64,000 nt of DNA from positions 1 through 64,000 of the forward strand of contig JAVBOW010000026.1 in NCBI GenBank assembly GCA_031550125.1. Direction: 5' to 3'. This document shows, one piece after another, positions 54,603 through 62,723 of the stretch. The stretch is from JAVBOW01 sp031550125. Its GTDB lineage: Bacteria > Bacteroidota > Bacteroidia > Bacteroidales > Rikenellaceae. Positions within the stretch are counted from its first letter, which is position 1. Each line of letters starts with the position of its first letter. Position numbers and translations under genes: made by a program. The notes beneath the pieces were generated by a model. That model was not told the origin of the DNA and did not search any database. It worked only from the letters and a program-made list of their open reading frames with translations.

Positions 54603-55985
54603 CTATTGGTCGCGCGTAAGCGTTATGCGGCGGGTCACGGGGCGGTTGATCTCGTAAATCCTGTCCGTGAGCATATCTATTTGCCGCTGCCACATGTCGC
54701 GCACGTCTTTGTGTATGGCTTTCGAGTAGAGGTCGCGCTTGGCTTTCAGCCAGCCGTTACGCATCGCTTCGCGGTCGTATTCGGCCAGGGCGCGGCCGTC
54801 GTCGGCGAACAGCAGGCCTCGGGGCTGGAAAAAGGAGAATTGTATCCATGCGTATTCGCGCAGACGGCGTTCTATCTCCCACCGCTCCTCATTTAGGAAC
54901 ATCACCGTTAGCGCCTGGCGGTATTGCGGGGTGTTCCTGTAAGCGGCCAGGTTTACGCCCAGGGCCAGTCCTGCGGCGGTGTAGCTCCCTATCCTCTCTC
55001 CGTCTATGGCAAGCGTGTAGTCGCCTTCCGCAAGGCCGGTTACGGCCAAAGTCTCGCGGTTCATTTCGTTCGTGAACGGCACGACGTCCAGCCCGCCGGC
55101 CTGGCAGTGCCGCGAACCCCAGCCCCGGGCAACGGTGTCGGTGGGGTAAGGCAGCGAGGCTGCCATGTAGTCGAAAGCCACCTCGTTGTCCGATACACAA
55201 AGGTTTGTCGCGGCGCAGTTGGAGACCTTTCCTATTCGTCTTTTTGCGGCGTCCACCTTTACCGAGGCCACCTCGCGGCCTGCGAAACCCTGCGCGCGCA
55301 GGAAAATATATGCCATAACCATATGCCCGTCATTGTCGGGATGGATGCGGTCGCGGCCGCAGAGGGCGAACGCCGGGTCTTTTTGCTGCGCGGCGCTGTT
55401 TATGGCGGTCATGGGGCGGTTCATATCCACGAACTGCCAGCCGTTGTCCGCCGCCGAGCGGCGCTGGAGATCCGCCACGCGCAACATGGCGGCGTTTTTG
55501 CCCTTGAAAGGCTTGTTGTCTTTTATTTCGGCCGTCTCGTCGTACGGCGAACTGCCCATCAACACTATCCGCACGCCGGACAGTTGGCTCAGCCGGGTCT
55601 CTATTTTGGCGTACGATTGGCGGCACTCCTCGACCTTGCGGTCGGCGAACGCGCCGGGATCGCCGCCGTTATATTCGGCATATCCCGTGTCGTTCATCCC
55701 GAATGTCAGCACGAGGCAGTCGGGACGACGGCAAAAGACGTCGTCGTCCAGCCTTTTGTAGATGTCGCCGGCCGTGTCGCCCCCTATGCCGCAGTTGAAA
55801 ACGTCTATCCGCCCGTCCGGGAAACGGGTCATGTAATATAGCCAGATGTAGGAGTGGTAGCGGCCGCCGTCGGTTATGCTGTTACCCACGAAAGCCACGC
55901 GGTCGCCGGCCCTGAAAGGAGACACCTGCGCCGACGCGCAAACGCACACGGCCGAGAAAAGCAATGTGGAGTATAATTTTTTCAT
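54603..55985 (-). CDS. Secreted SGNH/GDSL-family hydrolase
   Basis: About 460 aa. Signal peptide (about 1-20, ending VCASAQ), then an SGNH domain with Ser in FVGNSITDGG, Gly in GIGGDTAGD, Asn in FGMNDTGY and the Asp/His pair in DRIHPDNDGH. A further about 200 residues of helical and beta segments follow. Family members remove acyl groups from glycans or xylan-like polymers; the substrate here is unknown. I use the ATG at 55985 (MKKLYSTLLF); one two codons earlier (55991) is also possible. Single gene, convergent with tnaA. Confidence 0.85.
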   Translation of the reverse strand: MKKLYSTLLFSAVCVCASAQVSPFRAGDRVAFVGNSITDGGRYHSYIWLYYMTRFPDGRIDVFNCGIGGDTAGDIYKRLDDDVFCRRPDCLVLTFGMNDTGYAEYNGGDPGAFADRKVEECRQSYAKIETRLSQLSGVRIVLMGSSPYDETAEIKDNKPFKGKNAAMLRVADLQRRSAADNGWQFVDMNRPMTAINSAAQQKDPAFALCGRDRIHPDNDGHMVMAYIFLRAQGFAGREVASVKVDAAKRRIGKVSNCAATNLCVSDNEVAFDYMAASLPYPTDTVARGWGSRHCQAGGLDVVPFTNEMNRETLAVTGLAEGDYTLAIDGERIGSYTAAGLALGVNLAAYRNTPQYRQALTVMFLNEERWEIERRLREYAWIQFSFFQPRGLLFADDGRALAEYDREAMRNGWLKAKRDLYSKAIHKDVRDMWQRQIDMLTDRIYEINRPVTRRITLTRDQ

Positions 55986-56021
55986 ACACATGGATTTATC
56001 GACTCAAATCACGGCGATGCG

Positions 56022-56120
56022 GGATCAATCTCAATTGTATGTTGGTTACGCATAGCGCGCAGCGCCGTTACCTTAAGGAGCATCGCTTTCCTGCACCGAC
56101 CTGTTTTTTCTGAAAGGTCC
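56022..56120 (+). mobile_element. MITE-like element, 99-bp copy lacking the central palindrome
   Basis: Starts GGATCAATCTCA and ends CTGAAAGGTCC; flanked by a perfect 8-bp duplication GCGATGCG (56014-56021 and 56121-56128). The left about 40 nt and right about 60 nt align with the copies at 40546 and 62507, while the palindromic centre is missing, as expected from slippage deletion of a hairpin. Confidence 0.75.
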
Positions 56121-56204
56121 GCGATGCGGCATGCCCTGCCGTCGTGATCCGCATGAGCGAATATAACGCAATATCTTTTAATGAGCAAGCGCTTATAGTG
56201 AAAA

Positions 56205-56237
56205 ACAGCGCCGCACCCAAACCTGGGGCGGCGCTGT
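56205..56237 (-). terminator. Rho-independent terminator of fba
   Basis: Stem 56205-56214 with 56228-56237, continuing after a bulged A into CCC/GGG, with a 6-nt loop. On the minus strand the hairpin runs into TTTTT. Confidence 0.85.
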
Positions 56238-56259
56238 CCGGAAGTGTATCGTAAAAATA

Positions 56260-57252
56260 TTAAGCTTTGCCTGCGCTTCCGAGTACGTTCTCGGTTTTGT
56301 GCATATAGAGTTTCTGAAGCTCGTCGCGCGCGGGGCCGAGATATTTGCGGGGGTCGAATTCGGCGGGCTTGTTGGCGAAGATCTCGCGGATGGCGGCGGT
56401 CATGGCCAGACGGCCGTCTGAGTCGATGTTGATCTTGCAAACGGCCGAGGTGGCTGCTTTGCGGAGTTCTTCTTCGGGAATGCCTATGGCGTCTTTCAGC
56501 GCGCCGCCGTATTTGTTGATGGTGGACACATATTGCTGTGGTACGCTCGATGCGCCGTGCAGCACGATGGGGAATCCGGGGATGCGTTTTTCGATCTCCT
56601 GGAGGATGTCGAAGCGCAGGGGGGGAGGTACGAGTACACCCTCGGCGTTGCGCGTGCATTGCTCGGGTTTGAATTTGTTAGCGCCGTGCGAGGTGCCTAT
56701 CGATATGGCCAGCGAGTCTACGCCGGTCTTCGATACGAAGTCCTGCACCTCCTCGGGCTGGGTGTAGGTGTGATGCTCGGCCGAAACCTCGTCCTCTACG
56801 CCGGCCAGCACTCCCAGCTCGCCCTCTACGGTCACGTCGAACTGATGGGCGTACTCAACCACCTTGCGGGTCAGGGCCACGTTGTCGTCGTAGGAGTGGT
56901 GCGATCCGTCGATCATTACGGACGAGAAGCCCATGTCGATGCACGATTTGCAAAGTTCGAAGGTATCGCCGTGGTCGAGGTGCAACACGATGGGAATATT
57001 CTTGCCCAGCTCTTTTGCGTACTCGACGGCGCCTTGCGCCATGTAGCGCAGCAAGGTCTGGTTGGCGTATTTGCGCGCGCCGGAAGACACCTGCAGGATT
57101 ACGGGGGAGTTGGTGGCCACGCAAGCCTGGACAATGGCCTGCATCTGCTCCATGTTGTTGAAGTTGAACGCGGGAATGGCGTACTTGCCTTCGATGGCCT
57201 TTTTGAACAGCTCGCGGGTGTTCACCAGGCCGAGTTCTTTGTAAGAGATCAT
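56260..57252 (-). CDS. fba: Class II fructose-bisphosphate aldolase
   Basis: Zinc-dependent aldolase of glycolysis and gluconeogenesis. 330 aa with zinc-binding His in LHLDHGD, SVMIDGSHHSYDDN, EGELGVLAG(V)E and the late motif VLHGASSVPQ. The gene prefers ATC over ATA for Ile and lacks the rare-looking codon choices of its neighbours, a sign of strong expression. It has its own promoter (TATTTTTG at 57296-57303, with TTTC 19 nt upstream) and terminator. Confidence 0.97.
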   Translation of the reverse strand: MISYKELGLVNTRELFKKAIEGKYAIPAFNFNNMEQMQAIVQACVATNSPVILQVSSGARKYANQTLLRYMAQGAVEYAKELGKNIPIVLHLDHGDTFELCKSCIDMGFSSVMIDGSHHSYDDNVALTRKVVEYAHQFDVTVEGELGVLAGVEDEVSAEHHTYTQPEEVQDFVSKTGVDSLAISIGTSHGANKFKPEQCTRNAEGVLVPPPLRFDILQEIEKRIPGFPIVLHGASSVPQQYVSTINKYGGALKDAIGIPEEELRKAATSAVCKINIDSDGRLAMTAAIREIFANKPAEFDPRKYLGPARDELQKLYMHKTENVLGSAGKA

Positions 57253-57295
57253 AGGGATTTTATATTAGTTTGATTTTGAGTTTATAAAATTTTTA

Positions 57296-57326
57296 CAAAA
57301 ATATGGTTTTTATTTCAGAAACGAAA
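57296..57326 (-). promoter_or_regulatory. fba promoter
   Basis: On the minus strand TTTC (57323-57326), 19 nt, TATTTTTG (57296-57303); one base off the TTTG consensus. The leader is AT-rich. Confidence 0.55.
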
Positions 57327-57358
57327 GGCGGCGGCCGTTTTTTTTCATGCAAAATAAC

Positions 57359-57366
57359 TACCTTTG
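57359..57366 (+). promoter_or_regulatory. -7 box TACCTTTG for the fumarase operon
   Basis: TACCTTTG lies 25 nt before the short ORF at 57392 and about 130 nt before the fumarase ATG. Confidence 0.55.
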
Positions 57367-57391
57367 CGACTATTCGGAAGCACAGGTCCGT

Positions 57392-57496
57392 ATGGCGAAG
57401 AAGAAAAAGGATCAAGGGGCCGCATATATCGCCCTGGCTACGGCCGATGGCGTCGCGCCGGGCCGTTTAGAGAGAATAATTCAAAAACTAAGATAA
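57392..57496 (+). CDS. Short ORF coupled to fumarase
   Basis: A 34-codon ORF beginning MAKKKKDQG and ending ERIIQKLR, whose TAA overlaps the fumarase ATG by one base (TAATG). It starts 25 nt after a TACCTTTG box, has GC-rich third positions like real genes, and encodes a lysine-rich start followed by a predicted helix. Either a small protein or a leader that couples translation. I know no family for it, and chance cannot be excluded for so short a frame. Confidence 0.45.
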   Translation: MAKKKKDQGAAYIALATADGVAPGRLERIIQKLR

Positions 57497-59103
57497 TGGC
57501 TGAATTCATCTACCAGGAGCCTTTCCCCCTGGGTGCGGATACCACCGAGTACCGCCTGCTCACTAAAGATTACGTGAAAGTCGTCGAGTGCGACGGCCGG
57601 AAGATCCTAAAGGTCGATCCCAAAGGCATAGAACTGCTCTCCAGAGAGGCTTTCGCCGACGTGTCATTCTACCTCAGGGCATCGCATCTGCAAAAGCTCG
57701 CCGACATACTCAAGGATCCCGAGGCCAGCGACAACGACCGGTTCGTGGCCTACACCATGCTCGTCAACCAGGTGGTTTCGGCCGAGGGCGAGCTTCCCAC
57801 ATGCCAGGATACAGGCACGGCCATAGTGATAGGCAAAAAGGGCGAGGACGTATATACCGGAGCCAACGACGCCGAAGCGCTCAGCAAGGGCGTCTTCGAC
57901 ACTTACCGCGAACGCAACCTGCGCTACTCGCAGGTGGTGCCTTTCACCATGACGGAAGAGAAGAACAGCGGCACCAACCTCCCCGCACAGATAGACCTCT
58001 ACGCCACACAGGGCCGCAAATACGAATTCCTCTTTATAACCAAAGGGGGAGGTTCCGGCAACAAGACCTTCCTCTACCAACAGACCAAGGCGCTGTTGAA
58101 CGACGCCTCGCTCACTAAATTCATAAAGGAGAAGATCAAGGATCTCGGCACGTCGGCTTGCCCGCCTTACCACCTGGCCGTGGTTATCGGCGGCACGTCG
58201 GCCGAAGCCAACCTTGCTACGGTGAAAAAGGCGTCGGCCGGCTATCTCGATCACCTGCCTACCTGCGGCAACGAGGGAGGTCAGGCTTTCCGCGATCCGG
58301 AATGGGAGGCCAAAATAGAGAAGATATGCCGCGAAAGCGGGGTAGGGGCGCAGTTCGGCGGCAAATACCTCGTACACGACGTACGCGTGATCCGCCTGCC
58401 GCGCCACGCCGCCTCGTGTCCGGTGGGCATCGGGGTGAGCTGCTCGGCCGACCGCAACGTTAAAGGCAAGATCACCGAAGAGGGCGTTTTCCTCGAAAAA
58501 CTCGAGAAGAACCCCGCCCGTTTCATGCCCAAGGAGGCTCCGGGAATGAAGCCCGCCGTAGAGATAGACCTGGACGAGGGCATGGATAAAGTACGCGAGA
58601 TACTGTCGAAATATCCGGTCAAAACCCGCCTCAACCTTAAAGGAACGCTGGTGGTGGCCCGCGATATAGCCCACGCCCAGATTAAAAAGATGATAGACGA
58701 GGGCAAGCCCATGCCCGAATACATGAAGAAACACCCGGTCTATTACGCCGGCCCCGCCAAGACCCCTGCCGGAATGGCTTCTGGCAGCTTCGGCCCCACT
58801 ACGGCAGGCCGCATGGACGTTTATGTGGACCAATTCCAGAGCCTCGGTGGGTCGCTGGTGATGCTCGCCAAGGGCAACCGCACCCAACAGGTCACGGACG
58901 CCTGCAAAAAGTACGGAGGCTTCTACCTCGGCTCGATAGGCGGCCCGGCGGCCATACTGGCCAAGGACAGCATAAAGAGCGTCGAGGTGATCGACTTCCC
59001 GGAGTTGGGTATGGAGGCCGTACGCAAGATCTACGTGGAGAATTTCCCCGCCTTTATAATTGTGGACGACAAGGGTAACGATTTCTTCGCCGAATTTAAA
59101 TAA
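57496..59103 (+). CDS. Class I (iron-sulfur) fumarate hydratase
   Basis: 535 aa. One-piece class I fumarase, oxygen-sensitive, interconverting fumarate and malate through a 4Fe-4S cluster held by Cys in LPTCQDTGTA, in LPTCGNEGG and in ASCPVGIGVSC. The C-terminal beta-domain contains GPTTAGRMDVYVDQF and GGFYLGSIGGPAA. It suits an anaerobe that reduces fumarate. The first in-frame ATG that begins the family N-terminus is at 57496, overlapping the short ORF stop. Confidence 0.95.
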   Translation: MAEFIYQEPFPLGADTTEYRLLTKDYVKVVECDGRKILKVDPKGIELLSREAFADVSFYLRASHLQKLADILKDPEASDNDRFVAYTMLVNQVVSAEGELPTCQDTGTAIVIGKKGEDVYTGANDAEALSKGVFDTYRERNLRYSQVVPFTMTEEKNSGTNLPAQIDLYATQGRKYEFLFITKGGGSGNKTFLYQQTKALLNDASLTKFIKEKIKDLGTSACPPYHLAVVIGGTSAEANLATVKKASAGYLDHLPTCGNEGGQAFRDPEWEAKIEKICRESGVGAQFGGKYLVHDVRVIRLPRHAASCPVGIGVSCSADRNVKGKITEEGVFLEKLEKNPARFMPKEAPGMKPAVEIDLDEGMDKVREILSKYPVKTRLNLKGTLVVARDIAHAQIKKMIDEGKPMPEYMKKHPVYYAGPAKTPAGMASGSFGPTTAGRMDVYVDQFQSLGGSLVMLAKGNRTQQVTDACKKYGGFYLGSIGGPAAILAKDSIKSVEVIDFPELGMEAVRKIYVENFPAFIIVDDKGNDFFAEFK

Positions 59104-59170
59104 CGGCGTCCGGGCCGGACAATAAACGCCGGAAATTTTCGTTATGCCCGAAAAGGTTTAAAAGGATTCT

Positions 59171-61024
59171 ATGTCAAAAAAACTTTTTTCGCTCGTACTG
59201 CTGCTCTTTTCCACCGCCGCCCTGCTGGCCCAGAAAGTCGCCTTCGAGGCCACCGCGCCGGCCGTGGTTGAGGCGGGCGAGGTGTTCCGCGTTGAATTTT
59301 CTGTTACCGGCAGCGCGGCTCCTGAGGGTTTCACTCCTCCGGATATCAACGGTTTCAGCGTTCTCGCCGGGCCTACGGTCTCGCGCGGTCAGAGCATGAG
59401 CATCGTCAACGGCAACATGTCCACCTCGGTAAACTACACCTACACCTACGTCTTCCAGGCCACGGCCGAGGGACGCTTCGCCATCCCCTCGGCCGAGGTG
59501 AAGGTGGAAGGCAAGAGCTATACCTCCAAGCCGCTTACAATTGAGGTGGTTGCGTCGAGCGCCGGAGGCCAGGGGCAGCAACAGGGTACGACCGGGGAGG
59601 CCCGCGACAGGCAGGGAGCCAGGGCTAAAAACGCCCTCGCGCCCGACGACCTCATCCTCACCGCCACCGTAAGCCGTTCCAGCGTCTATAAGGGCCAGCC
59701 GATAAAACTTACATGGAAACTCTACCAGCGCGCGCAGGTTAGCGGAGCGCTCAACCAGAAAATACCTGCCTTCAACGGTTTCTGGAGCCAGGAGATACCC
59801 TCCGCCGGCAAGCAGCAGTGGACCAGGGAGACATATAACTCCAAGGTCTACGACGCCATGGTGCTGGGCGAATACCTGCTCTACCCCCAGCAGTCCGGCG
59901 TTTTGCAGATCGATCCGTTTTCGTTGACGGTGGTTGTGCAGATCATCACGCAGGCGCGCCGCCAGTCCGTTTTCGACGACTTTTTCGGCGGGGGTCCTTC
60001 GGTGGAGGAGGTGCAGAAAGAGCTGCGTACCCAGCCATTGAAGATAACCGTCAAGGATTTCCCCGCCGGCGCTCCCGCGGGATTCAACGGCGCCGTGGGC
60101 GACTTCACCCTTACGGGCGGCGTTTCGGCCCAGGACATTACGGCCAATTCGGCCGCGACCTATCAGGTGAAGATAGCCGGGGCGGGCAACCTGCCGCTCA
60201 TACAAGCGCCCAAACTATCCATGCCGGGGTCGTTCGAGCAGTATAACACAACCACCAAAGAGAGTTTTACGAGCAACTCGTCGGGCATAAGCGGTTATCG
60301 CCAGTTCGAATATCCCTTCATCGCCCGGGCCGAAGGGGAATATGTGGTGGAGCCGGTGGAATTCTCCTTCTTCAATCCTGAGACGGCGCGTTACATCACC
60401 CTTACGTTGCCTGCCGCCACGCTGAAAGTGGCTCCTGGCGCAGGCGGCAGCCCGTCCGCCGGAGGCGGCATAGTCAGCGGCCTGACCAAGGAGGAGATAA
60501 AAATACTGGGTAAAGACATAAGATTCATAAAGATAGGCTCGTTAGGCCGTTCTGCGGCCAATTTCATCGTCATAGGCTCATGGGGCTATTTTGCCGTCCT
60601 GGCCCTGCTTGCAGGTCTTTTTGTCTATGCCTTTACGGCTATAGGCCGCCATATAAAACAGTCCGGCAACGCCGCGGCCATGAAGGGCAAGCGCGCCAAT
60701 AAAGCCGCCCTGCAGCGTCTGCGCACGGCCGAATGCTACATGGCCGGAGGCGACAGCCGCCGCTTCCTCGACGAGATGCTGCGCGCCCTGTGGGGTTATC
60801 TTGGCGACAAACTCAACATACCTGCCGCCAACCTCACCAAAGACAACGTACGCGAGGAACTTTCGCGCCGTCGCGTATCGCAGCAGCTCTCCGAGCGCTA
60901 TATGGGTGTGATAGCCGATTGCGAGCTGGCCCAATATTCGCCCGCCACAACCGGACGCACCGGCGAACTCTATTGCGAAGGCATAGCTGTGATATCGGAA
61001 ATGGAAACAATCCTGAAACGGTAA
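59171..61024 (+). CDS. batD: BatD-family membrane protein
   Basis: 617 aa. Signal peptide (about 1-20), tandem beta-sandwich domains (about 25-445), a membrane helix near residues 470-492 (SWGYFAVLALLAGLFVYAFT), and a cytoplasmic helical tail. BatD is part of the Bacteroides aerotolerance (Bat) set, thought to act in the envelope in stress protection. Only BatD and BatE are here; the MoxR ATPase and the BatA/BatB von Willebrand proteins are elsewhere or absent. 2 nt separate it from batE. Confidence 0.88.
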   Translation: MSKKLFSLVLLLFSTAALLAQKVAFEATAPAVVEAGEVFRVEFSVTGSAAPEGFTPPDINGFSVLAGPTVSRGQSMSIVNGNMSTSVNYTYTYVFQATAEGRFAIPSAEVKVEGKSYTSKPLTIEVVASSAGGQGQQQGTTGEARDRQGARAKNALAPDDLILTATVSRSSVYKGQPIKLTWKLYQRAQVSGALNQKIPAFNGFWSQEIPSAGKQQWTRETYNSKVYDAMVLGEYLLYPQQSGVLQIDPFSLTVVVQIITQARRQSVFDDFFGGGPSVEEVQKELRTQPLKITVKDFPAGAPAGFNGAVGDFTLTGGVSAQDITANSAATYQVKIAGAGNLPLIQAPKLSMPGSFEQYNTTTKESFTSNSSGISGYRQFEYPFIARAEGEYVVEPVEFSFFNPETARYITLTLPAATLKVAPGAGGSPSAGGGIVSGLTKEEIKILGKDIRFIKIGSLGRSAANFIVIGSWGYFAVLALLAGLFVYAFTAIGRHIKQSGNAAAMKGKRANKAALQRLRTAECYMAGGDSRRFLDEMLRALWGYLGDKLNIPAANLTKDNVREELSRRRVSQQLSERYMGVIADCELAQYSPATTGRTGELYCEGIAVISEMETILKR

Positions 61025-61026
61025 AG

Positions 61027-61866
61027 ATGAAAAAGCTTACCATAATAATAGCCTGTATGCTGGTCTCGGCAGCCGTCTCCGCGCAGGAGACCGTGGCCGA
61101 CAGTGCAGCCGTCTCTCCTGACGCCGCCGCTTCGCCGGCCCCGGCCGCTAAGGATTACGCCGCGCCTGCCTCCGCCGGCAACCTGTGGGATGCCGCCAAT
61201 ACGGCCTATGTAAACGCCTCGTACGCCCAGGCCGCCTCGCTTTACGACTCCCTCCTCAAAACGGGGGCGGAGGGTTACAAACTGTATTACAACCTGGGGA
61301 ACGCCTATTTCAAGTCGGGACGCACGGGCAAGGCCATATTGTATTATAACAAGGCGGCCAAGCTCGCCCCGGCCGACGCCGACGTGCGATACAATCTTGC
61401 TGTGGCCAACGGTTACGTCAAGGACAAGATAGAGCAGCTTCCGGAGTTCTTCCTGTCCAGGTGGATACGCGCGTTGCGTACGGCTTTGGGGCCTGGCGCA
61501 TGGACGCTCATTTCGCTGGCCATGCTCTCCTGCGCCATGGCCGCTTTCCTGCTCTATATGTTTTCGGGCAGGCTGCGCCGCCGCAAGGCCGGTTTTTTCG
61601 CCACTATGGCCTGCGCGTCGCTTTTTGTCATTTCCACCGTTTTCGCCGCGGTTTCGTACCGCCGTATCGTCTCTCCCGACGAAGGTGTGGTAACGGTGTC
61701 GTCGGTGGCGGTTAAAAGTTCGCCCGACCGTTCGAGCCAGGATCTTTTCGTGCTTCACGAAGGCACCAAAGTACGCGTGGTGAGCGCCCTGGGCGGATGG
61801 AGCGAGGTGGTGATAGCCGACGGAAATAAAGGGTGGCTCGAAACCCAGTCCATCGAAATGATATAA
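61027..61866 (+). CDS. batE: BatE-family TPR/SH3 membrane protein
   Basis: 279 aa. Signal peptide (about 1-19), an Ala/Pro-rich stretch, two TPR units (about 55-135, with LYYNLGNAYFKSGRTGKAI), two membrane helices (about 155-180 and 190-212), and a C-terminal SH3 domain (about 220-279). The ATG at 61027 opens the signal peptide; the longer frame upstream lies inside batD. It overlaps recR by one base (TAATG). Confidence 0.85.
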   Translation: MKKLTIIIACMLVSAAVSAQETVADSAAVSPDAAASPAPAAKDYAAPASAGNLWDAANTAYVNASYAQAASLYDSLLKTGAEGYKLYYNLGNAYFKSGRTGKAILYYNKAAKLAPADADVRYNLAVANGYVKDKIEQLPEFFLSRWIRALRTALGPGAWTLISLAMLSCAMAAFLLYMFSGRLRRRKAGFFATMACASLFVISTVFAAVSYRRIVSPDEGVVTVSSVAVKSSPDRSSQDLFVLHEGTKVRVVSALGGWSEVVIADGNKGWLETQSIEMI

Positions 61867-62459
61867 TGTCCAAACTGTTAGACGATATAGTTGGCGAGCT
61901 GTCGCGCCTGCCGGGAATAGGCCGCCGCACGGCCCTGCGCCTGTCGATGCACATACTGCGCATGGATCCGGCGCAGGTTGGCGGCATGACGGCCGCCATC
62001 GACGCCTTCCGTAGCCGTATAAGGCACTGCTCGCAGTGCAACAACCTTTCGGACGAGGATATTTGCCCCGTATGCGCCGACCGTTCTCGCGACCGCTCGA
62101 CGGTGTGCGTGGTGGAGGGCGTGGGCGATGTGATCTCCATAGAGAACACGCGACATTACCGCGGCCTTTACCACGTCCTGGGAGGTGTCATATCGCCCAT
62201 GCAGGGCATAGGCCCGTCGAGTCTCAAAATAGATTTGCTGATAGACCGCATAACCGCCGGGGATGTAAAGGAGGTTATCCTTGCCATAAGTACCACGGTG
62301 GAGGGCGAAACCACCCTTTTTTACATAACCCGCAGGCTGGAGCAATTCGCCGGACTCAAAGTCACCGCCCTGGCCAGGGGGATAGGTTTCGGCGACGAAC
62401 TCGAATACGCCGACGAGCTGACAGTTGCCCACGCCTTGCAAAACCGCCGCCAACTGTAG
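61866..62459 (+). CDS. recR: Recombination protein RecR
   Basis: Part of the RecFOR system that loads RecA on gapped DNA. 197 aa: helix-hairpin-helix (LSRLPGIGRRTA), a four-cysteine zinc finger (CSQCNNLSDEDICPVC), and a TOPRIM domain (VCVVEGVGDVISIE). Start at 61866 overlaps the batE stop. The chain fumarase-batD-batE-recR may be one transcript. Confidence 0.96.
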   Translation: MSKLLDDIVGELSRLPGIGRRTALRLSMHILRMDPAQVGGMTAAIDAFRSRIRHCSQCNNLSDEDICPVCADRSRDRSTVCVVEGVGDVISIENTRHYRGLYHVLGGVISPMQGIGPSSLKIDLLIDRITAGDVKEVILAISTTVEGETTLFYITRRLEQFAGLKVTALARGIGFGDELEYADELTVAHALQNRRQL

Positions 62460-62506
62460 CGGTCGGATCGTCGTCTATGCCAAAGGCGCTGGCGGCCCCC
62501 TATTTG

Positions 62507-62722
62507 GGACCAGTATCAGTTATGTGTTGGCCGCACATATCGCACATCATCTTTCACTTATCTTTTTCATTTCAAATCCTCACGGACTACAGTCCGTGAG
62601 GATTTGAAATGAAAAAGATAAGCAAAACCTGACATACGCGATGCACTGCGTCGCCATCGTAAGATGCAGTGTGCTTTCTTGCGCCGCGTATTTGAACGCC
62701 AACCTGTTTTTAGGACTTATCC
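62507..62722 (+). mobile_element. MITE-like element, 216-bp young copy
   Basis: Left end GGACCAGTATCA and right end AGGACTTATCC; flanked by the perfect 8-bp duplication CCTATTTG (62499-62506 and 62723-62730). The right duplication contains the stop codon of the minus-strand histidine kinase gene (CTA, i.e. TAG). The element aligns along its length with the copy at 40546 and carries an undecayed central palindrome. It has no coding capacity, so it would move only with a transposase from elsewhere. Confidence 0.75.
62557..62622. repeat. Perfect 66-nt palindrome inside the MITE
   Basis: Arms 62557-62588 and 62591-62622 are perfect reverse complements over 32 bp with only AC between them. The RNA would form a very stable hairpin; it may also terminate recR and the kinase gene. 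Confidence 0.9.
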
Positions 62723-62723
62723 C

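Noticed and set aside
59104..59131. Small GC-rich hairpin between fumarase and batD
   Set aside because: Stem is about 5 bp with an unpaired outer arm; not enough to call a terminator or attenuator.
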